Shown here: piece after piece, positions 9,866 through 19,795 of the stretch
How the letters are laid out: each line of letters opens with the position of its first letter
Numbering within the stretch: position 1 is the stretch's first letter
Source of the DNA: Paraburkholderia sabiae
Lineage (GTDB): Bacteria > Pseudomonadota > Gammaproteobacteria > Burkholderiales > Burkholderiaceae
NCBI RefSeq assembly: GCF_030412785.1
Contig: NZ_CP125297.1
Span: 186,001-250,000 of the forward strand
Length of the DNA stretch: 64,000 bases
Direction: 5' to 3'
Program-made: the position numbers and the translations under genes
Notes under the pieces: generated by a model
Told to the model about the DNA's origin: nothing
Seen by the model: only the letters and a program-made list of their open reading frames with translations
The model's database searches: none

Positions 9866-11683
9866 ATGTGTGGCATTGTAGGCGCCGTTGCGCACCGAAA
9901 TATTGTTCCCGTCCTCATCGAAGGATTGCGACGCCTCGAATATCGTGGATATGACTCGTGCGGCATGGCCGTGCTTACAGCCGACGGTCCTCATCGGGTT
10001 CGCAGTGTTGCACGCGTGGCCGAACTTGACGAACAGGTGAGCAATGCCCGCTTCGAGGGCGTCACTGGCATCGCGCATACGCGCTGGGCGACGCATGGTG
10101 CAGCGACCATAAACAATGCACATCCGATTGTCTCGAGCGGTTCTCTGGCTATCGTACATAACGGGATCATCGAGAACTATGAGATCCTCCGCGAAGCGCT
10201 GCGTCGCCAACACTATGAGTTCGTCTCACAAACGGATACCGAGGTCATCGCACACCTGATTCATAGCCTCTACGAAGGCGACCTTTTCGCGGCCGTGCGT
10301 AAAGCCGTGCGACAACTCACAGGCGCCTATGCGGTAGGCGTCGTGCATAAGGATCAGCCCCACACCCTGGTGGGCGCGCGCGCCGGCTCTCCGCTCGTTG
10401 TGGGCTATGGCGACGGCGAAAACTTCATTGCTTCTGATGCACTCGCCTTGGCCGGTAGCGCCGAGCACGTTAGCTATCTCGAGGAGGGCGATGTCTGTGA
10501 GATTACGCTCGCGGGCGTACGTATCGTCGACTTTCGCGGTGAGAAGGTCGTGCGCAATCCCCGAAGGATGCCGGCGTATAGCACCGGGGTGGAGCTCGGC
10601 CCGTATCGTCACTACATGCAGAAAGAGATTTTTGAACAACCCAGTGCCATCGCAGACACGATCCCCGACGCAGAAACGTTTTCACCGGGGTTGTTCGGTA
10701 AGACCGCTGGTGGGGTGTTCCGCGACATTGACAGCGTGTTAATTCTCGCGTGCGGCACCAGTTACTACGCTGGTCTTACCGCCAAGTACTGGCTCGAATC
10801 GGTCGCCAAGATTCGTACCGACGTTGAAATTGCTAGCGAGTATCGCTATCGCGAGTCAGTGCCGAATCCACGCATGCTTGTAGTAGCCGTCTCGCAGTCG
10901 GGCGAAACCGCCGACACGCTTGCCGCCCTCAAGCACGCACAGTCCCGAGGAATGGAGCACACGCTCGCCGTGTGTAACGTAGCAACGAGCGCCATGGTAC
11001 GCCTCACCGACTTCAAGTTCCTCACTCATGCGGGCACCGAGATCGGAGTCGCCTCGACGAAGGCGTTCACGACTCAACTCGTCGCGCTCTTCATTCTTGC
11101 AGTGACGCTCGGCAAGATGCGCGGCCACGTCAGCGACGCGCAAGAAACCGAGTACCTCCATCAGCTTCGACACCTGCCCGCAGCGCTCAATGCGGTGCTC
11201 GCGCTGGAGCCGCAGATCATTGCATGGTCCGACCAGTTCGCGCACAAGGAAAACGCCCTCTTCCTCGGACGCGGATTGCATTATCCGATTGCGCTAGAGG
11301 GCGCGCTGAAGCTTAAGGAAATCTCGTATATCCACGCCGAGGCCTACTCCGCTGGGGAACTGAAGCACGGGCCGCTTGCGCTGGTGACGGACGCCATGCC
11401 TGTGGTAACCGTTGCGCCGAACGACGCGCTTCTTGACAAGCTCAAGTCGAATATGCAGGAAGTGCGCGCCCGAGGTGGGCACATCTATGTTTTTGCGGAT
11501 GATGACACACACATCACGAGCGAGGATGGCATCCACGTCATCCGCATGCCTGAACACTACGGTCTGCTCTCACCGATCCTGCACGTCGTGCCGCTGCAAC
11601 TGCTCGCATATCATACGGCGTGCGCGCGAGGCACGGATGTCGACAAGCCTCGAAATTTGGCTAAATCGGTGACGGTCGAGTGA
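9866..11683 (+). CDS. glmS: Glutamine-fructose-6-phosphate aminotransferase
   Basis: GlmS makes glucosamine-6-phosphate from fructose-6-phosphate and glutamine, the first step to UDP-GlcNAc. The 605-residue product has the expected order. After Met comes the nucleophile cysteine ([11 protein letters not shown]) of the glutaminase domain (to about residue 220). Two SIS sugar-phosphate isomerase domains follow ([16 protein letters not shown], and [30 protein letters not shown]). It ends with [11 protein letters not shown], the usual family C-terminus. An AGGA ribosome site precedes the ATG. Located in an EPS locus, it is probably a second, dedicated copy feeding the UDP-ManNAc branch (wecB, wecC). 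No glmS ribozyme is visible upstream, as expected outside Gram-positives. Confidence 0.96.
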   Translation: MCGIVGAVAHRNIVPVLIEGLRRLEYRGYDSCGMAVLTADGPHRVRSVARVAELDEQVSNARFEGVTGIAHTRWATHGAATINNAHPIVSSGSLAIVHNGIIENYEILREALRRQHYEFVSQTDTEVIAHLIHSLYEGDLFAAVRKAVRQLTGAYAVGVVHKDQPHTLVGARAGSPLVVGYGDGENFIASDALALAGSAEHVSYLEEGDVCEITLAGVRIVDFRGEKVVRNPRRMPAYSTGVELGPYRHYMQKEIFEQPSAIADTIPDAETFSPGLFGKTAGGVFRDIDSVLILACGTSYYAGLTAKYWLESVAKIRTDVEIASEYRYRESVPNPRMLVVAVSQSGETADTLAALKHAQSRGMEHTLAVCNVATSAMVRLTDFKFLTHAGTEIGVASTKAFTTQLVALFILAVTLGKMRGHVSDAQETEYLHQLRHLPAALNAVLALEPQIIAWSDQFAHKENALFLGRGLHYPIALEGALKLKEISYIHAEAYSAGELKHGPLALVTDAMPVVTVAPNDALLDKLKSNMQEVRARGGHIYVFADDDTHITSEDGIHVIRMPEHYGLLSPILHVVPLQLLAYHTACARGTDVDKPRNLAKSVTVE

Positions 11684-12034
11684 ATAGTTAAGCACAGCAG
11701 CGACGGGGAGGCTGAACGGCCCGCTCGCGCGCGCCGGGATGCACCCTGGCAGGTGGGAACATCCTACCGAGCGTTCCGCTCTCGTCCCCGCGCAAGCGGA
11801 AAAGTCTCGCAAGAACGGTTGACGCCGACTAGAACTGTTCTAAAGAATGGCGGGCGCGCCCGCCGGCAGCCACTTCCGCATGCCCGAATGAAACGCATCC
11901 AACGCCAACGCTTCGTGTGATCCGAATCCCCCAGCCCATGGCCTGCTGCCACCGATTCCGCTCACCAAGAGCGAACACATGGCCGCTTCTCCCGTCTTTT
12001 TAAGCACGCGCAGCCGATAGCTCGCTGCTTTCTC
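11684..12034. other. Intergenic stretch after glmS
   Basis: No gene is supported. It contains a 16-bp perfect palindrome GGCGGGCGCGCCCGCC at 11849-11864, which could form a hairpin but lacks a T-tract. The stretch ends where the IS701-type remnant begins. Confidence 0.45.
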
Positions 12035-12574
12035 CGAGGCTGGCCTGTTCAGGCGGTCCGAACCGCGACGGCGTTCGCTACGCCTATCTAAAAGATTTGC
12101 TGGGCACAGTCGAGCGCAAAAACGGCTGGCAGCTCGCAGAATGGATTGGCGAAGCCACGCCCGATGGGGTGCAGCACCTTCTCGAGCGGGCACAGTGGGA
12201 TCCTGCCGCAGATCGCAACATCCTTCGGGACTACGTCATCGAGAATAGTCAGATCGGTGTGTTCTTATGCTATGCAGGCAACGGGGTAGCGCATTTATTG
12301 ACCGGGAACTGTACATGCCACAGTCGTGGATCGATGATCGTCCTCGCTGTCGGGCAGCGGACGTCCCCGACAACGTGGGTTTCGCAACCAAGCCGCAGCG
12401 CGCGCGCCGGATGCTGGAACGGGCGCTGGATTCGGGAGTACCCTGCGGCTGGGTCACCGGCGATGAGGTGTATGGCGGTGACCGTCCCTTGCGGCTGTGG
12501 CTTGAGTCGCGCGCACAACCATTCGTGCTTGCGGTTAAGAAGAGCGAACCACTGTGGTGGCAAGGCCCGACTTA

Positions 12575-13681
12575 CTGACGTGTGCACCAAATAGTGCGTG
12601 ATGCGTTATACGAGCATGAAGAGAAAAAACGATGCCCGAAAGTTGGATGGAGCCACGCAGGTGCACGTGAGGAAGATGGTCGTGCAAGCGGTGCGCGGCG
12701 GGATGACGCAGACTGCGGCGGCAAACATCTACAGTGTCAGCCTGCGAGCGGTGAGCAAATGGATGAAGCTGTCGCGGGAAGGCGGATGGAGAGCGCTGAA
12801 GCCTGGCAAGCGAGGTCGCCAGCCGGGAAGTGGCCGGCTGAATCACACGCAGGCCGTGAGAATCCGCAAATTGATCATCGAACGGATGCCGGATCAACTG
12901 GCATTGCCGTTCCACCTGTGGACACGCGAATCGGTCGTGCAACTGATCGAGCGGGAATACGGCATCACGGTGTCGGCAACGACGGCCGGCCGATATCTCA
13001 AGGCGTGGGGTATGAGTGCCCAGAAGCCGGTGAGTCGTACCTATGAGAGGAACGACACGGCGATTGCGCGATGGCTGGACGAGGATTATCCAAAGATTGC
13101 AAAAGAGGCGAAGCAGGAAGAGGCAACCATCCTCTGGGGTGACGAAACGGGGCTGCGCAGCGATCACGTCAGCGGAACGAGTTTCGCCCTCAAAGGGCAA
13201 ACGCCGCTGGTACGCTCGACGGGAAAGCGCTTCGGCTGCAACATGATCTCGGCGATATCCAATCGTGGGACGTTGAGTTTCATGGTGTTCGAGGGAACGT
13301 TCAAAAACGCGACGTTCATCGAATTCATGAAACGCCTGCTCAAACAGGCTACCCGCAAGATATACCTGATCGTCGACGGGCATCCGGTACATCGGTCCGT
13401 GGCCGTCAGGCGCTTCGTGGCTGACAATGCCGAACACCTGCGTCTGATTCGGCTGCCGGGATATTGCCCCGAACTGAACCCGGACGAACTGCTCAATCAG
13501 GACGTGAAGACCAATGCGCTCGGCAAGAGTCGACCGACCAGCAAGGCGGAACTGATTGGCAACGTTCGTCGACACCTGCATCGTAGGCAAAAGGAACCTC
13601 ATGTGATTCGCAATCTGTTCCAGGAAAAACATGTCCGTTACGCTGCCTGACGAACTACGCACTATTTGATGCACTGGTCAG
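12575..13681 (+). mobile_element. IS630-family element
   Basis: 1107 bp. Terminal inverted repeats of 25 bp (12575-12599 and 13657-13681) differ at three positions and begin CTGAC. The target TA is duplicated at 12573-12574 and 13682-13683, as is typical for this family. It is inserted in the IS701-type transposase. One intact transposase gene is inside. Confidence 0.92.
12601..13650 (+). CDS. IS630-family transposase
   Basis: A cut-and-paste DDE transposase of the IS630-Tc1-mariner group, 349 residues. The N-terminal helix-turn-helix reads MTQTAAANIYSVSLRAVSKWMK. A winged-helix region follows (ITVSATTAGRYLKAWGM). The DDE core has catalytic Asp in ILWGDETGL, Asp in YLIVDGHPVHRS, and Glu in LPGYCPELNPDEL, which is the family signature. 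A GTG at 12598 just before the ATG is an alternative start. No lesion is visible, so the element may be active. Confidence 0.93.
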   Translation: MRYTSMKRKNDARKLDGATQVHVRKMVVQAVRGGMTQTAAANIYSVSLRAVSKWMKLSREGGWRALKPGKRGRQPGSGRLNHTQAVRIRKLIIERMPDQLALPFHLWTRESVVQLIEREYGITVSATTAGRYLKAWGMSAQKPVSRTYERNDTAIARWLDEDYPKIAKEAKQEEATILWGDETGLRSDHVSGTSFALKGQTPLVRSTGKRFGCNMISAISNRGTLSFMVFEGTFKNATFIEFMKRLLKQATRKIYLIVDGHPVHRSVAVRRFVADNAEHLRLIRLPGYCPELNPDELLNQDVKTNALGKSRPTSKAELIGNVRRHLHRRQKEPHVIRNLFQEKHVRYAA

Positions 13682-14308
13682 TATGTGCGTCCCGACAAGA
13701 TTGCGCAAGCGTTGCCGCCACAGGCCTGGCGCCGCCTTTCGGCCGGAATCGGCGCAAAAGGTGAGCGACTGTATGACTGGGCATTGACGCCTTTATGGCG
13801 CCTGCAACTGAGCGCCAAGGAACGTCGCTTTGGCCATTACCTGCTGGTGCGGCGAAGTCTCGACGAGACCCGTGAACAGGCGTATTACGTCGTCTACGCG
13901 CCCCGCAGCAAGATTGCCCGTCAGATGGTGGTCAACGTCGCCGGCAGGCGATGGGAAATCGAGGTGGGATTTGAGGCCGCCCAAGGCGAATGCGGTCTCG
14001 ATCAATATGAAGTACGTCGCTGGCAGGGCTGGTACCGTCACATTACACTGGCGTTGCTGGCGCACGCGGTGCTTGCCGCCTTGAGGGCACAGGCCAAAAA
14101 AAACAGCTGAAGGTTCATTGCCATTCAGCGTTCAGGAGATCCGCCGGTTACTGTGCCGACTAATATGGCGAACGCTCCAACCCATTGAGCATGTAATGTC
14201 GTGGTCAATGTGGCGGCGCCGACATCTGTACCGAGCCCAACAATGCCATTACCGACGACGCGGCGGCGTGTCCCCGGCATATCTACGGCTGTAGTACTAA
14301 GCCTGTGA

Positions 14309-14734
14309 CTAGGCTCGACAGTCACCATCGCGGCGCAAAATCCGCGCAGGGTTGCCAACAGCTGTCGCATTCTCCGGTACGTCTGTAAGCACCACCGCGT
14401 TAGCGCCGATCCTCGCACCACGCCCAATTGTCACCGGCCCTAGGACGCACGCGCCGGCGCCAATCAGCACATCATTCTGTATCACCGGTGCTCCGGGCAT
14501 TCCTCGGCCGCCAATAACCACATTCGGCGCGATCACAATGTTGTCGCCTAGTACGGCATGCCGGTGGACTACAATCCCAAGACCTTGGTATCCGAAAGAA
14601 ACATTACGTCCCACCCGTACCGACGGTGGCACCGACGTCGAAAAAAGGATACGGTTCAACACCTTTAGTATCCATGGCAGGAAAGGAATCCTTGCGACGT
14701 AGAAGAATCTCGCAAGACGCCAGATGTAAAGCAT
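14309..14734 (-). CDS. Hexapeptide-repeat acyltransferase (serine acetyltransferase-like)
   Basis: A 141-residue left-handed beta-helix acyltransferase of the CysE/WcaF type. Hexapeptide repeats are visible from about residue 55 (VVHRHAVLGDNIVIAPNVVIGG, DVLIGAGACVLGPVTIGRGARIGANAVVL), ending ENATAVGNPARIL. The ATG at 14734 follows a GGGAGA ribosome site; a TTG 33 bases upstream, overlapping the previous gene, is less likely. As last gene of the EPS operon it probably O-acetylates the repeat unit. True serine acetyltransferase activity is unlikely because the CysE N-terminal domain is missing. Confidence 0.85.
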   Translation of the reverse strand: MLYIWRLARFFYVARIPFLPWILKVLNRILFSTSVPPSVRVGRNVSFGYQGLGIVVHRHAVLGDNIVIAPNVVIGGRGMPGAPVIQNDVLIGAGACVLGPVTIGRGARIGANAVVLTDVPENATAVGNPARILRRDGDCRA

Positions 14735-14747
14735 CAGTCTTCTCCCG

Positions 14748-15521
14748 TTAGTCCCGACCACGGCCAATCCGTTGGGGGTGCCGACCGAGGCGTCCCAATG
14801 TCAATTCTTTCATCAGCATCCATGCAAACATGCTGTTAGTGGTGAGATATCGCCGCCACATACGCCGTGGCTCCTGGATCACTCTGAAAGCCCACTCCAA
14901 TCCGTTCCGTTGCATCCATCGTGGAGCCCGCGATACTCTGCCCGCGACGACGTCGAACGTTCCGCCCACGCCCATGACGAAAACGACACCTAGCTTCTCT
15001 TTCCAACGTTCGATGAACACTTCCTTTTTTGGTGACGTTATCGCGACAAACAGCATCTTGGCACCCGACTGCCGTACCATGTTGACCACGGCTTCCTCGT
15101 TGTCCCAGAAATACCCATGATGGAAGCCGGCAAGCTGGATTTCGGGATAGCGTTGGCGGACGGCGTTCGCGGTCAACTCCACGATGTCGGACTTTGCCCC
15201 GAGGAGGAAGACCGGAATTTGCTGAACAGACGCCAACCCGAGAAGGCGATCGAAGAGGTCAATCCCCGCTACCCGCTCGGGAGCATGATAGCCAAGTGCC
15301 CGCGCGCCCCAGACGACCCCCATCCCGTCCACGTTGACAATGTCGCATCCACGTACCGCTGCAGCGAGACGACGGTCCTCCCTCATGTGGACAAGTTTCG
15401 CAACATTCACGACGACGTGTTGTGTAAAAACCCCCTGCGCTATTCGCTCACCAATCACCCTGACAGTCTCGTCCATCGACGCCAAGTCGAGCGGGCAGCC
15501 GAATAATTCAATCCGCTTCAC
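14748..15521 (-). CDS. WecG/TagA/CpsF-family glycosyltransferase
   Basis: A GT26-family enzyme; members move ManNAc or ManNAcA onto lipid-linked GlcNAc. About 257 residues, with signature segments VVVNVAKLVHMRED, IVNVDGMGVVWGARALG, LLGAKSDIVE and MGVGGTFDVVAGRVSRAPRWMQRNGLEWAFRVIQEPRR. The GTG at 15521 is chosen as start. It lies five bases after GGAGG and overlaps the upstream stop as GTGA, like other junctions in this operon. ATG codons at 15533 or 15551 are alternatives. WecB and WecC in the same operon make UDP-ManNAcA, so ManNAcA transfer is the likely reaction. Confidence 0.88.
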   Translation of the reverse strand: MKRIELFGCPLDLASMDETVRVIGERIAQGVFTQHVVVNVAKLVHMREDRRLAAAVRGCDIVNVDGMGVVWGARALGYHAPERVAGIDLFDRLLGLASVQQIPVFLLGAKSDIVELTANAVRQRYPEIQLAGFHHGYFWDNEEAVVNMVRQSGAKMLFVAITSPKKEVFIERWKEKLGVVFVMGVGGTFDVVAGRVSRAPRWMQRNGLEWAFRVIQEPRRMWRRYLTTNSMFAWMLMKELTLGRLGRHPQRIGRGRD

Positions 15522-16759
15522 GATCGCCTCCATCCAAGTTCGCCGCTCCAACCTGCGGCCTGACTGCGTGCCGCCTGCGGCACAGCTTCACGCCGCGACA
15601 GGGCACCGATAACCAGCGCGGAAAAGATCACCCCGCTACTGAGCACATAATACGAATAGATATTGTTTTCGAACGCGAGGCGAACTACCAGAATAAGGAC
15701 CACGATCCGCCATTGAGGCTCGTGCCGCGCGACATGGCGGAAAAGACGCAAAAGGTACGCAACAGTCAGGATAAGAAACGGCGCGCCGAAATCTATCAAG
15801 AGCAGTATGAAATCGTTGTGCGGCATTGCGCCGTTCCAGACCTGAGCGAAGCCACCAATTCCGTTACCCGTAAGAAGCCTCACCACCCCCTCGTTGGCCA
15901 AGAAGAAACCGTATACAAGATCGGCGTAGATGCGCCATGTAAACGATCCCTGCTGGTCGGACGCAAAGTGTGTAATCCCAGATGCTCCGCGAGCAGACTG
16001 AACCAGTTGGTTCCACCCGCCGCCCGATATTAGAAGAAATGGGGCCGCTAACTTGTCGTACGTCGGTTTATCGAATAGATACAGCACCACAACAGCGCAG
16101 ACTCCGACTACGCACGCAGAAGTCACCATAAGCACTAATCTGGTCACCGATGCCTTCCATTCCCGGATCAGTGCTGGAAGCATAAGTACTAATGCGCCGG
16201 TTGAGGTCGTTAAAAAAGCGATTCCGACAAAAATCACCTTCACTAGCGTCATTCCATGGCGACGCCCACCTTCTGTGGCGATGTAATTAATGGGAATCAG
16301 CATGATAAGTACATAACTTCCTAGCAGATTCGCGTGCTCGAAATTCCAGAACTCCCGCGAGGCGAGATTGCCAAGGAAAGCGGACAAGAGATAATTCCCG
16401 CAGAAGCACAGGACAAACAGTGCAAGGAGCACATTGAATGCGCGGCATAGCGCTTCGCGGCTCATTGAACGGCCAGCGTTGTAGAACAATATGGCCAACA
16501 ATGGCATTGTCAGCAGCTTATAGCCGATCGTCTCGGAAGGATTTCGCAGCAACTCTGCGAGAAAAAAGAGGGTCACGCCGCTTATCGCGGCGAAAACGCG
16601 CCAGTTCATCTTGAGCGGAACCCGCAATCCGACTACAGCAACGAATAACGCTCCGTTAAACAGGGCAAAATCCAGGTCACGCGCAGGCACAAAGAAATCC
16701 AGCACGAGCTTCAGGCCAATTGGCCAGACGACGACAGACCACGCAGCCGGCCTGCTCAT
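15518..16759 (-). CDS. Wzy-like O-antigen/EPS polymerase
   Basis: A 413-residue inner-membrane protein with about 10-12 hydrophobic segments and a large periplasmic loop around residues 240-310 (FDKPTYDKLAAPFLLISGGG ... LTGNGIGGFAQVWNGAMPHNDFILLL). The latter resembles the Wzy_C/O-antigen-ligase signature with a conserved HN. In a Wzx/Wzy pathway it joins lipid-linked repeats in the periplasm. Its start overlaps the upstream stop (ATGA) and its stop overlaps the wecG-like start (GTGA). Wzy sequences diverge widely, so the call rests on topology, the loop motif and context. Confidence 0.82.
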   Translation of the reverse strand: MSRPAAWSVVVWPIGLKLVLDFFVPARDLDFALFNGALFVAVVGLRVPLKMNWRVFAAISGVTLFFLAELLRNPSETIGYKLLTMPLLAILFYNAGRSMSREALCRAFNVLLALFVLCFCGNYLLSAFLGNLASREFWNFEHANLLGSYVLIMLIPINYIATEGGRRHGMTLVKVIFVGIAFLTTSTGALVLMLPALIREWKASVTRLVLMVTSACVVGVCAVVVLYLFDKPTYDKLAAPFLLISGGGWNQLVQSARGASGITHFASDQQGSFTWRIYADLVYGFFLANEGVVRLLTGNGIGGFAQVWNGAMPHNDFILLLIDFGAPFLILTVAYLLRLFRHVARHEPQWRIVVLILVVRLAFENNIYSYYVLSSGVIFSALVIGALSRREAVPQAARSQAAGWSGELGWRRS

Positions 16760-17595
16760 AGCCGTCCCCCGATCGACGAACCGGCCGCGCCGGCCGGTAC
16801 GGGGTCTTTACGGCTAAGCGTGACGTTGCCATACTCTATGGTTAAACTTCGCACATCGCTCCTTTGTGCGAGCCATAGCCATTTATAGATCCCCACCTTT
16901 ATCGACGCATCGTTATCGCCCGAGTAAGCATTTCCCTGATCGTACTCCGAGACCACCTGTTGGCCATCCTTGTACAGCTCAGTGGTGCTCTTCTCACCGA
17001 CTGTTCCCGGAATGTAGTGTAGTCGCCAGCACACAGTGCGGCCGCGATCATTCTGAATAGAGCCAAACTTGTAGGCGCGCATCGAATGTGGCACGTCTGA
17101 ATGGACGCGTAACTCGTAATGGTCTCCATTGATGACCAATGCGACCGGCGGGGCCCCAAGTGTGCGACCGCCCTGGAGTATCTGCGTCACGATTTCGGGT
17201 TGCGAGTAATCAAATGAAAAGTCGTCGGACAATGTCGTCGACCAATCGAGCAAGTATTCACTTCCGTTGACTATCTTTGTCGCACCGAGGGAAAGCTCGG
17301 CACGCGGCACGCCATTCGCCACACGACCGAAGGGATCGCTCCTGTTTATCTGGATTCGCAGTCTCGGCTCGGCGCTGGGGTTCGTTTTGACGATCGTTGT
17401 CGCCTGCCCCGTGGCCGTTTGAACGCCGGCTGACCTTGGGATACCGTCGCGCCAGTCAATGCGCATGACCACCCGGTATCCCGGCTCGTTGCTCTTCACG
17501 CAGTCGGCCTTAACTGGTTGCATAGAGTTCGCCCATGCCAGAGCACATATGCACACTGCCTTGACTACCACTCTGCCTTCAATGCCGCCGTTCAT
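16756..17595 (-). CDS. Secreted polysaccharide lyase-like protein
   Basis: A 279-residue exported protein with a signal peptide (hydrophobic VVKAVCICALAWANSM, cut probably after VKA). The mature part looks like the jelly-roll Polysacc_lyase family (PF14099, heparin-lyase-I/PL20-like): GVPRAELSLGA, YLLDWSTTLSDDFSFDY, WRLHYIPG...ELYKDGQQVV and IKVGIYKWLW. Such lyases cut uronic-acid polymers by beta-elimination. The operon predicts a ManNAcA polymer, so the substrate may be the strain's own EPS, for trimming or release. It overlaps both neighbours by ATGA. Confidence 0.75.
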   Translation of the reverse strand: MNGGIEGRVVVKAVCICALAWANSMQPVKADCVKSNEPGYRVVMRIDWRDGIPRSAGVQTATGQATTIVKTNPSAEPRLRIQINRSDPFGRVANGVPRAELSLGATKIVNGSEYLLDWSTTLSDDFSFDYSQPEIVTQILQGGRTLGAPPVALVINGDHYELRVHSDVPHSMRAYKFGSIQNDRGRTVCWRLHYIPGTVGEKSTTELYKDGQQVVSEYDQGNAYSGDNDASIKVGIYKWLWLAQRSDVRSLTIEYGNVTLSRKDPVPAGAAGSSIGGRL

Positions 17596-18584
17596 TCCCG
17601 TCTACTCCCACCGCCTGCCTCGCCCGCGGCCTGTTGAACACTCATTTGGTAGACGTCGTGGATACGTTGAGCGACCTGCGTCGAGAGATAGCCATGTTCC
17701 GCTAACCGGGCCGGCCCGTCGGTACAGCGACCTCCGTCGAGCACTTCGACCAACGCCAACGCCAACTGACGTGCGTCACGCTCGCGAACGACACCGCAAC
17801 GACGGACGCCCCCCAGCAGTCCTGCCACGTCGCCGACATCCACCGAAACAACCGGTAGCGCGCAAGCCAGCGCTTCCTTTATGGCTTGGGGAGACCCTTC
17901 TCGTTGGGACGTCATCAGCATTGCGTCGGCACCCTGCAGTAGATCGCATACGCCTTGACGGTCAAGTCCATCGATATGCCGCTCAACGATATTTTTTGAG
18001 ACCATGGCGCGGAGGTGCATGAGCGTCGCAGAAAAAAGTGCATAGTCTTTCTCGGGTCTTAAAGGTGAAGACGGAAATACAATTACTAGATCGTCACGGG
18101 GATCCGGACAGCGCGATGGCGGCGAGAAGAGCTTGTCGTTGACAGCGCACGGAATGACAACGGAATACCGCACGATCTTCTCGATCTCGTGTTTAATCGC
18201 ATCGCTCACTCCGATACACACATCTACAAACCGCACAGCGAACCGCGAGACAGTGCGCATCCATCTTGAGCCAGCTACATCCGATCCGTGCAACGTGACT
18301 ACAACTGGGATGCCGGTGATCCACCGCACAAAAGGAGCAGACCATGCTGTGAGGCCGAAGTGATAGTGGATAACGTCATATCGACCCCGACGCGCCTCCG
18401 CTAGAATGACAAAAAGAGATTGCAGATATGCGCTCTTTCGTGAGAACCCGTCCACCACGACCACATCGACCTGCGTACCGCGAATGTTGCGAATCGATTC
18501 GACCTGCTCTGCCACGAAGACACCTTGCGTCGGATTCGCCGCGTTGGTCCCCTGGAACATATTAGTGACCGTCAGAATCTTCAA
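17592..18584 (-). CDS. GT4-type glycosyltransferase
   Basis: A 330-residue cytoplasmic glycosyltransferase. The N-terminal domain has a glycine/asparagine-rich donor loop (VTNMFQGTNAANPTQGVFVAEQV) and VVTLHGSDV. The C-terminal half has the GT-B donor site REGSPQAIKEALACALPVVSVDVGDVAGLL with the paired glutamates of GT4 enzymes. The start is TTG at 18584. It lies five bases after AGGAGG and overlaps the upstream stop as TTGA, so this unusual start is well supported. Sugar specificity cannot be read from sequence. Confidence 0.88.
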   Translation of the reverse strand: MKILTVTNMFQGTNAANPTQGVFVAEQVESIRNIRGTQVDVVVVDGFSRKSAYLQSLFVILAEARRGRYDVIHYHFGLTAWSAPFVRWITGIPVVVTLHGSDVAGSRWMRTVSRFAVRFVDVCIGVSDAIKHEIEKIVRYSVVIPCAVNDKLFSPPSRCPDPRDDLVIVFPSSPLRPEKDYALFSATLMHLRAMVSKNIVERHIDGLDRQGVCDLLQGADAMLMTSQREGSPQAIKEALACALPVVSVDVGDVAGLLGGVRRCGVVRERDARQLALALVEVLDGGRCTDGPARLAEHGYLSTQVAQRIHDVYQMSVQQAAGEAGGGSRRE

Positions 18585-19795
18585 AGGAGCCTCCTGAACG
18601 CAGCTAGGTATTGAGATACGACACTTTTCGCCGCAAACTCGCTTGCAAGGGTTTCACTGCCCTCCTTGAAGCTGCTCCCAAGAAGCGCGTCGATTGCGCC
18701 CACAATCTCTGCGCTCTCGTGGGGTACGGCGATGCCACCCCCGTGCGACTCGAGGAGGTCCCGCATTGGACCGGGCGGGCAGATGGCGAGAATCGGTTTT
18801 TTGAGCATCGCGTAGTCTGCAAATTTGCTGGCTAGGAATGGACTCTCATCCATATCTGCCTCGATTACAACAAGTGCTTTTGCAGCGCGACCTATTGCCT
18901 GCGCCGATTCGGGTGGGAGTTCTCCCGTGAAGTCGACCAGTCCAGTCTGTTCAAGGTAGGCGCATGCCCTACGGAATGACGGTGCGACATCACCCACAAA
19001 AGTAATTCCAGTGAATCCGCGCGAATTCCATCGTGTACCAATCGACCTCAAAGCATCGATGAGCGCACCTGATGCGCGTTCGCGAGTCAGCTTACCGACG
19101 TGCACAAATCTCGTCCTATATCTCTGTGTTAACTGAAAGCTTGGTGCGGCGGCTGAAGACGGCATCCCGATATGGGTTGCAACTGCCCAGGGCGGCGCAA
19201 TATCCGGTGTCAATGCGTCGTTCGCAAGGCGAGCAGCCACCGCATTACTGAAAATGAAGATCTTCGCGTGCTCCGCCACGTGCTTCAATGCGCGCATGTG
19301 GAGCGGCCTGAATAGAACCGCGAGCTTTGTGCGATACGGAACAGGCGTTAATGAGAGTGGCCACAAGTCACTAAAGTAAGCCACCCATTTCTGTTTCATC
19401 GACGGTGGCAGGTGAAGCCCTACCAGATGGACTCGAAAAGGCGTCGACTGTGTCAACACAATGTCCGGCTCGAATTCCTTCCCTATCCGCGCGGCTTCAA
19501 CCGCCATCCTACGTACCCAGTCAGAATTTGCGCTAATCGAGGCGAATTCATACTGCAGTCGCCGGTAGACACGGCTAAGTGGGCCGCGTCCCGCGGTTTT
19601 CGATTCTTCTAAGACTCGATCCACGGGATAGCGAACTTCACTCGGAGTCAGAGGTGAAGCGCCGCATAAGACTCGAACGTGGCAGCCCGCGTCATGGAGC
19701 GCGTCGGCCACCTTAGTGGCTTGGAGCGCTTGGGCGCCCGTCTCGGGGGCGAAGTGCACGCACACGATCATTACTTTCATCGGCACATTTCTCAC
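18581..19795 (-). CDS. GT4-like glycosyltransferase
   Basis: A 404-residue glycosyltransferase with a Rossmann-like N-terminus (MKVMIVCVHFAPETGAQALQATKVADAL), a middle segment DIVLTQSTPFRVHLVG, and a C-terminal donor domain (RFVHVGKLTRERASGALIDAL, VVIEADMDESPFLASKFADYAMLKKPILAICPPG). The GTG at 19795 overlaps the flippase stop as GTGA; an ATG five codons later is possible. It would add one sugar of the EPS repeat at the cytoplasmic face. Donor and linkage are unknown. Confidence 0.85.
   Translation of the reverse strand: MRNVPMKVMIVCVHFAPETGAQALQATKVADALHDAGCHVRVLCGASPLTPSEVRYPVDRVLEESKTAGRGPLSRVYRRLQYEFASISANSDWVRRMAVEAARIGKEFEPDIVLTQSTPFRVHLVGLHLPPSMKQKWVAYFSDLWPLSLTPVPYRTKLAVLFRPLHMRALKHVAEHAKIFIFSNAVAARLANDALTPDIAPPWAVATHIGMPSSAAAPSFQLTQRYRTRFVHVGKLTRERASGALIDALRSIGTRWNSRGFTGITFVGDVAPSFRRACAYLEQTGLVDFTGELPPESAQAIGRAAKALVVIEADMDESPFLASKFADYAMLKKPILAICPPGPMRDLLESHGGGIAVPHESAEIVGAIDALLGSSFKEGSETLASEFAAKSVVSQYLAAFRRLL

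Larger units (their letters stand above)
12035..14110 (+). pseudogene. IS701-family transposase remnant, interrupted by IS630
   Basis: The N-terminal part reads YLKDLLGTVERKNGWQLAEWIGEATPDGVQ and RDYVIE, and jumps straight to NSQIGVFLCYA. The normal intervening block of about 45 residues, with the first catalytic Asp (VDETGF), is deleted. A frame change near 12270 follows, then ALDSGVPCGWVTGDEVYGG with a second catalytic Asp, then KKSEPLWWQGPTY. Here the IS630 element (12575-13681) interrupts. Removing it with one TA restores PTYVRPDKIAQALPPQAW, and the gene continues to 14110 (WEIEVGFEAAQGECGLDQYEVR). The first 20 or so codons are also scrambled. Confidence 0.8.

Noticed and set aside
9866..9880. 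glmS ribozyme upstream of glmS
   Set aside because: Only 48 bases separate glmS from the previous gene and no ribozyme core is visible; the ribozyme is known from Gram-positives.
11849..11864. Perfect GC-rich palindrome as a glmS terminator
   Set aside because: No T-tract and more than 160 bases after the stop; such palindromes are common at this GC content.
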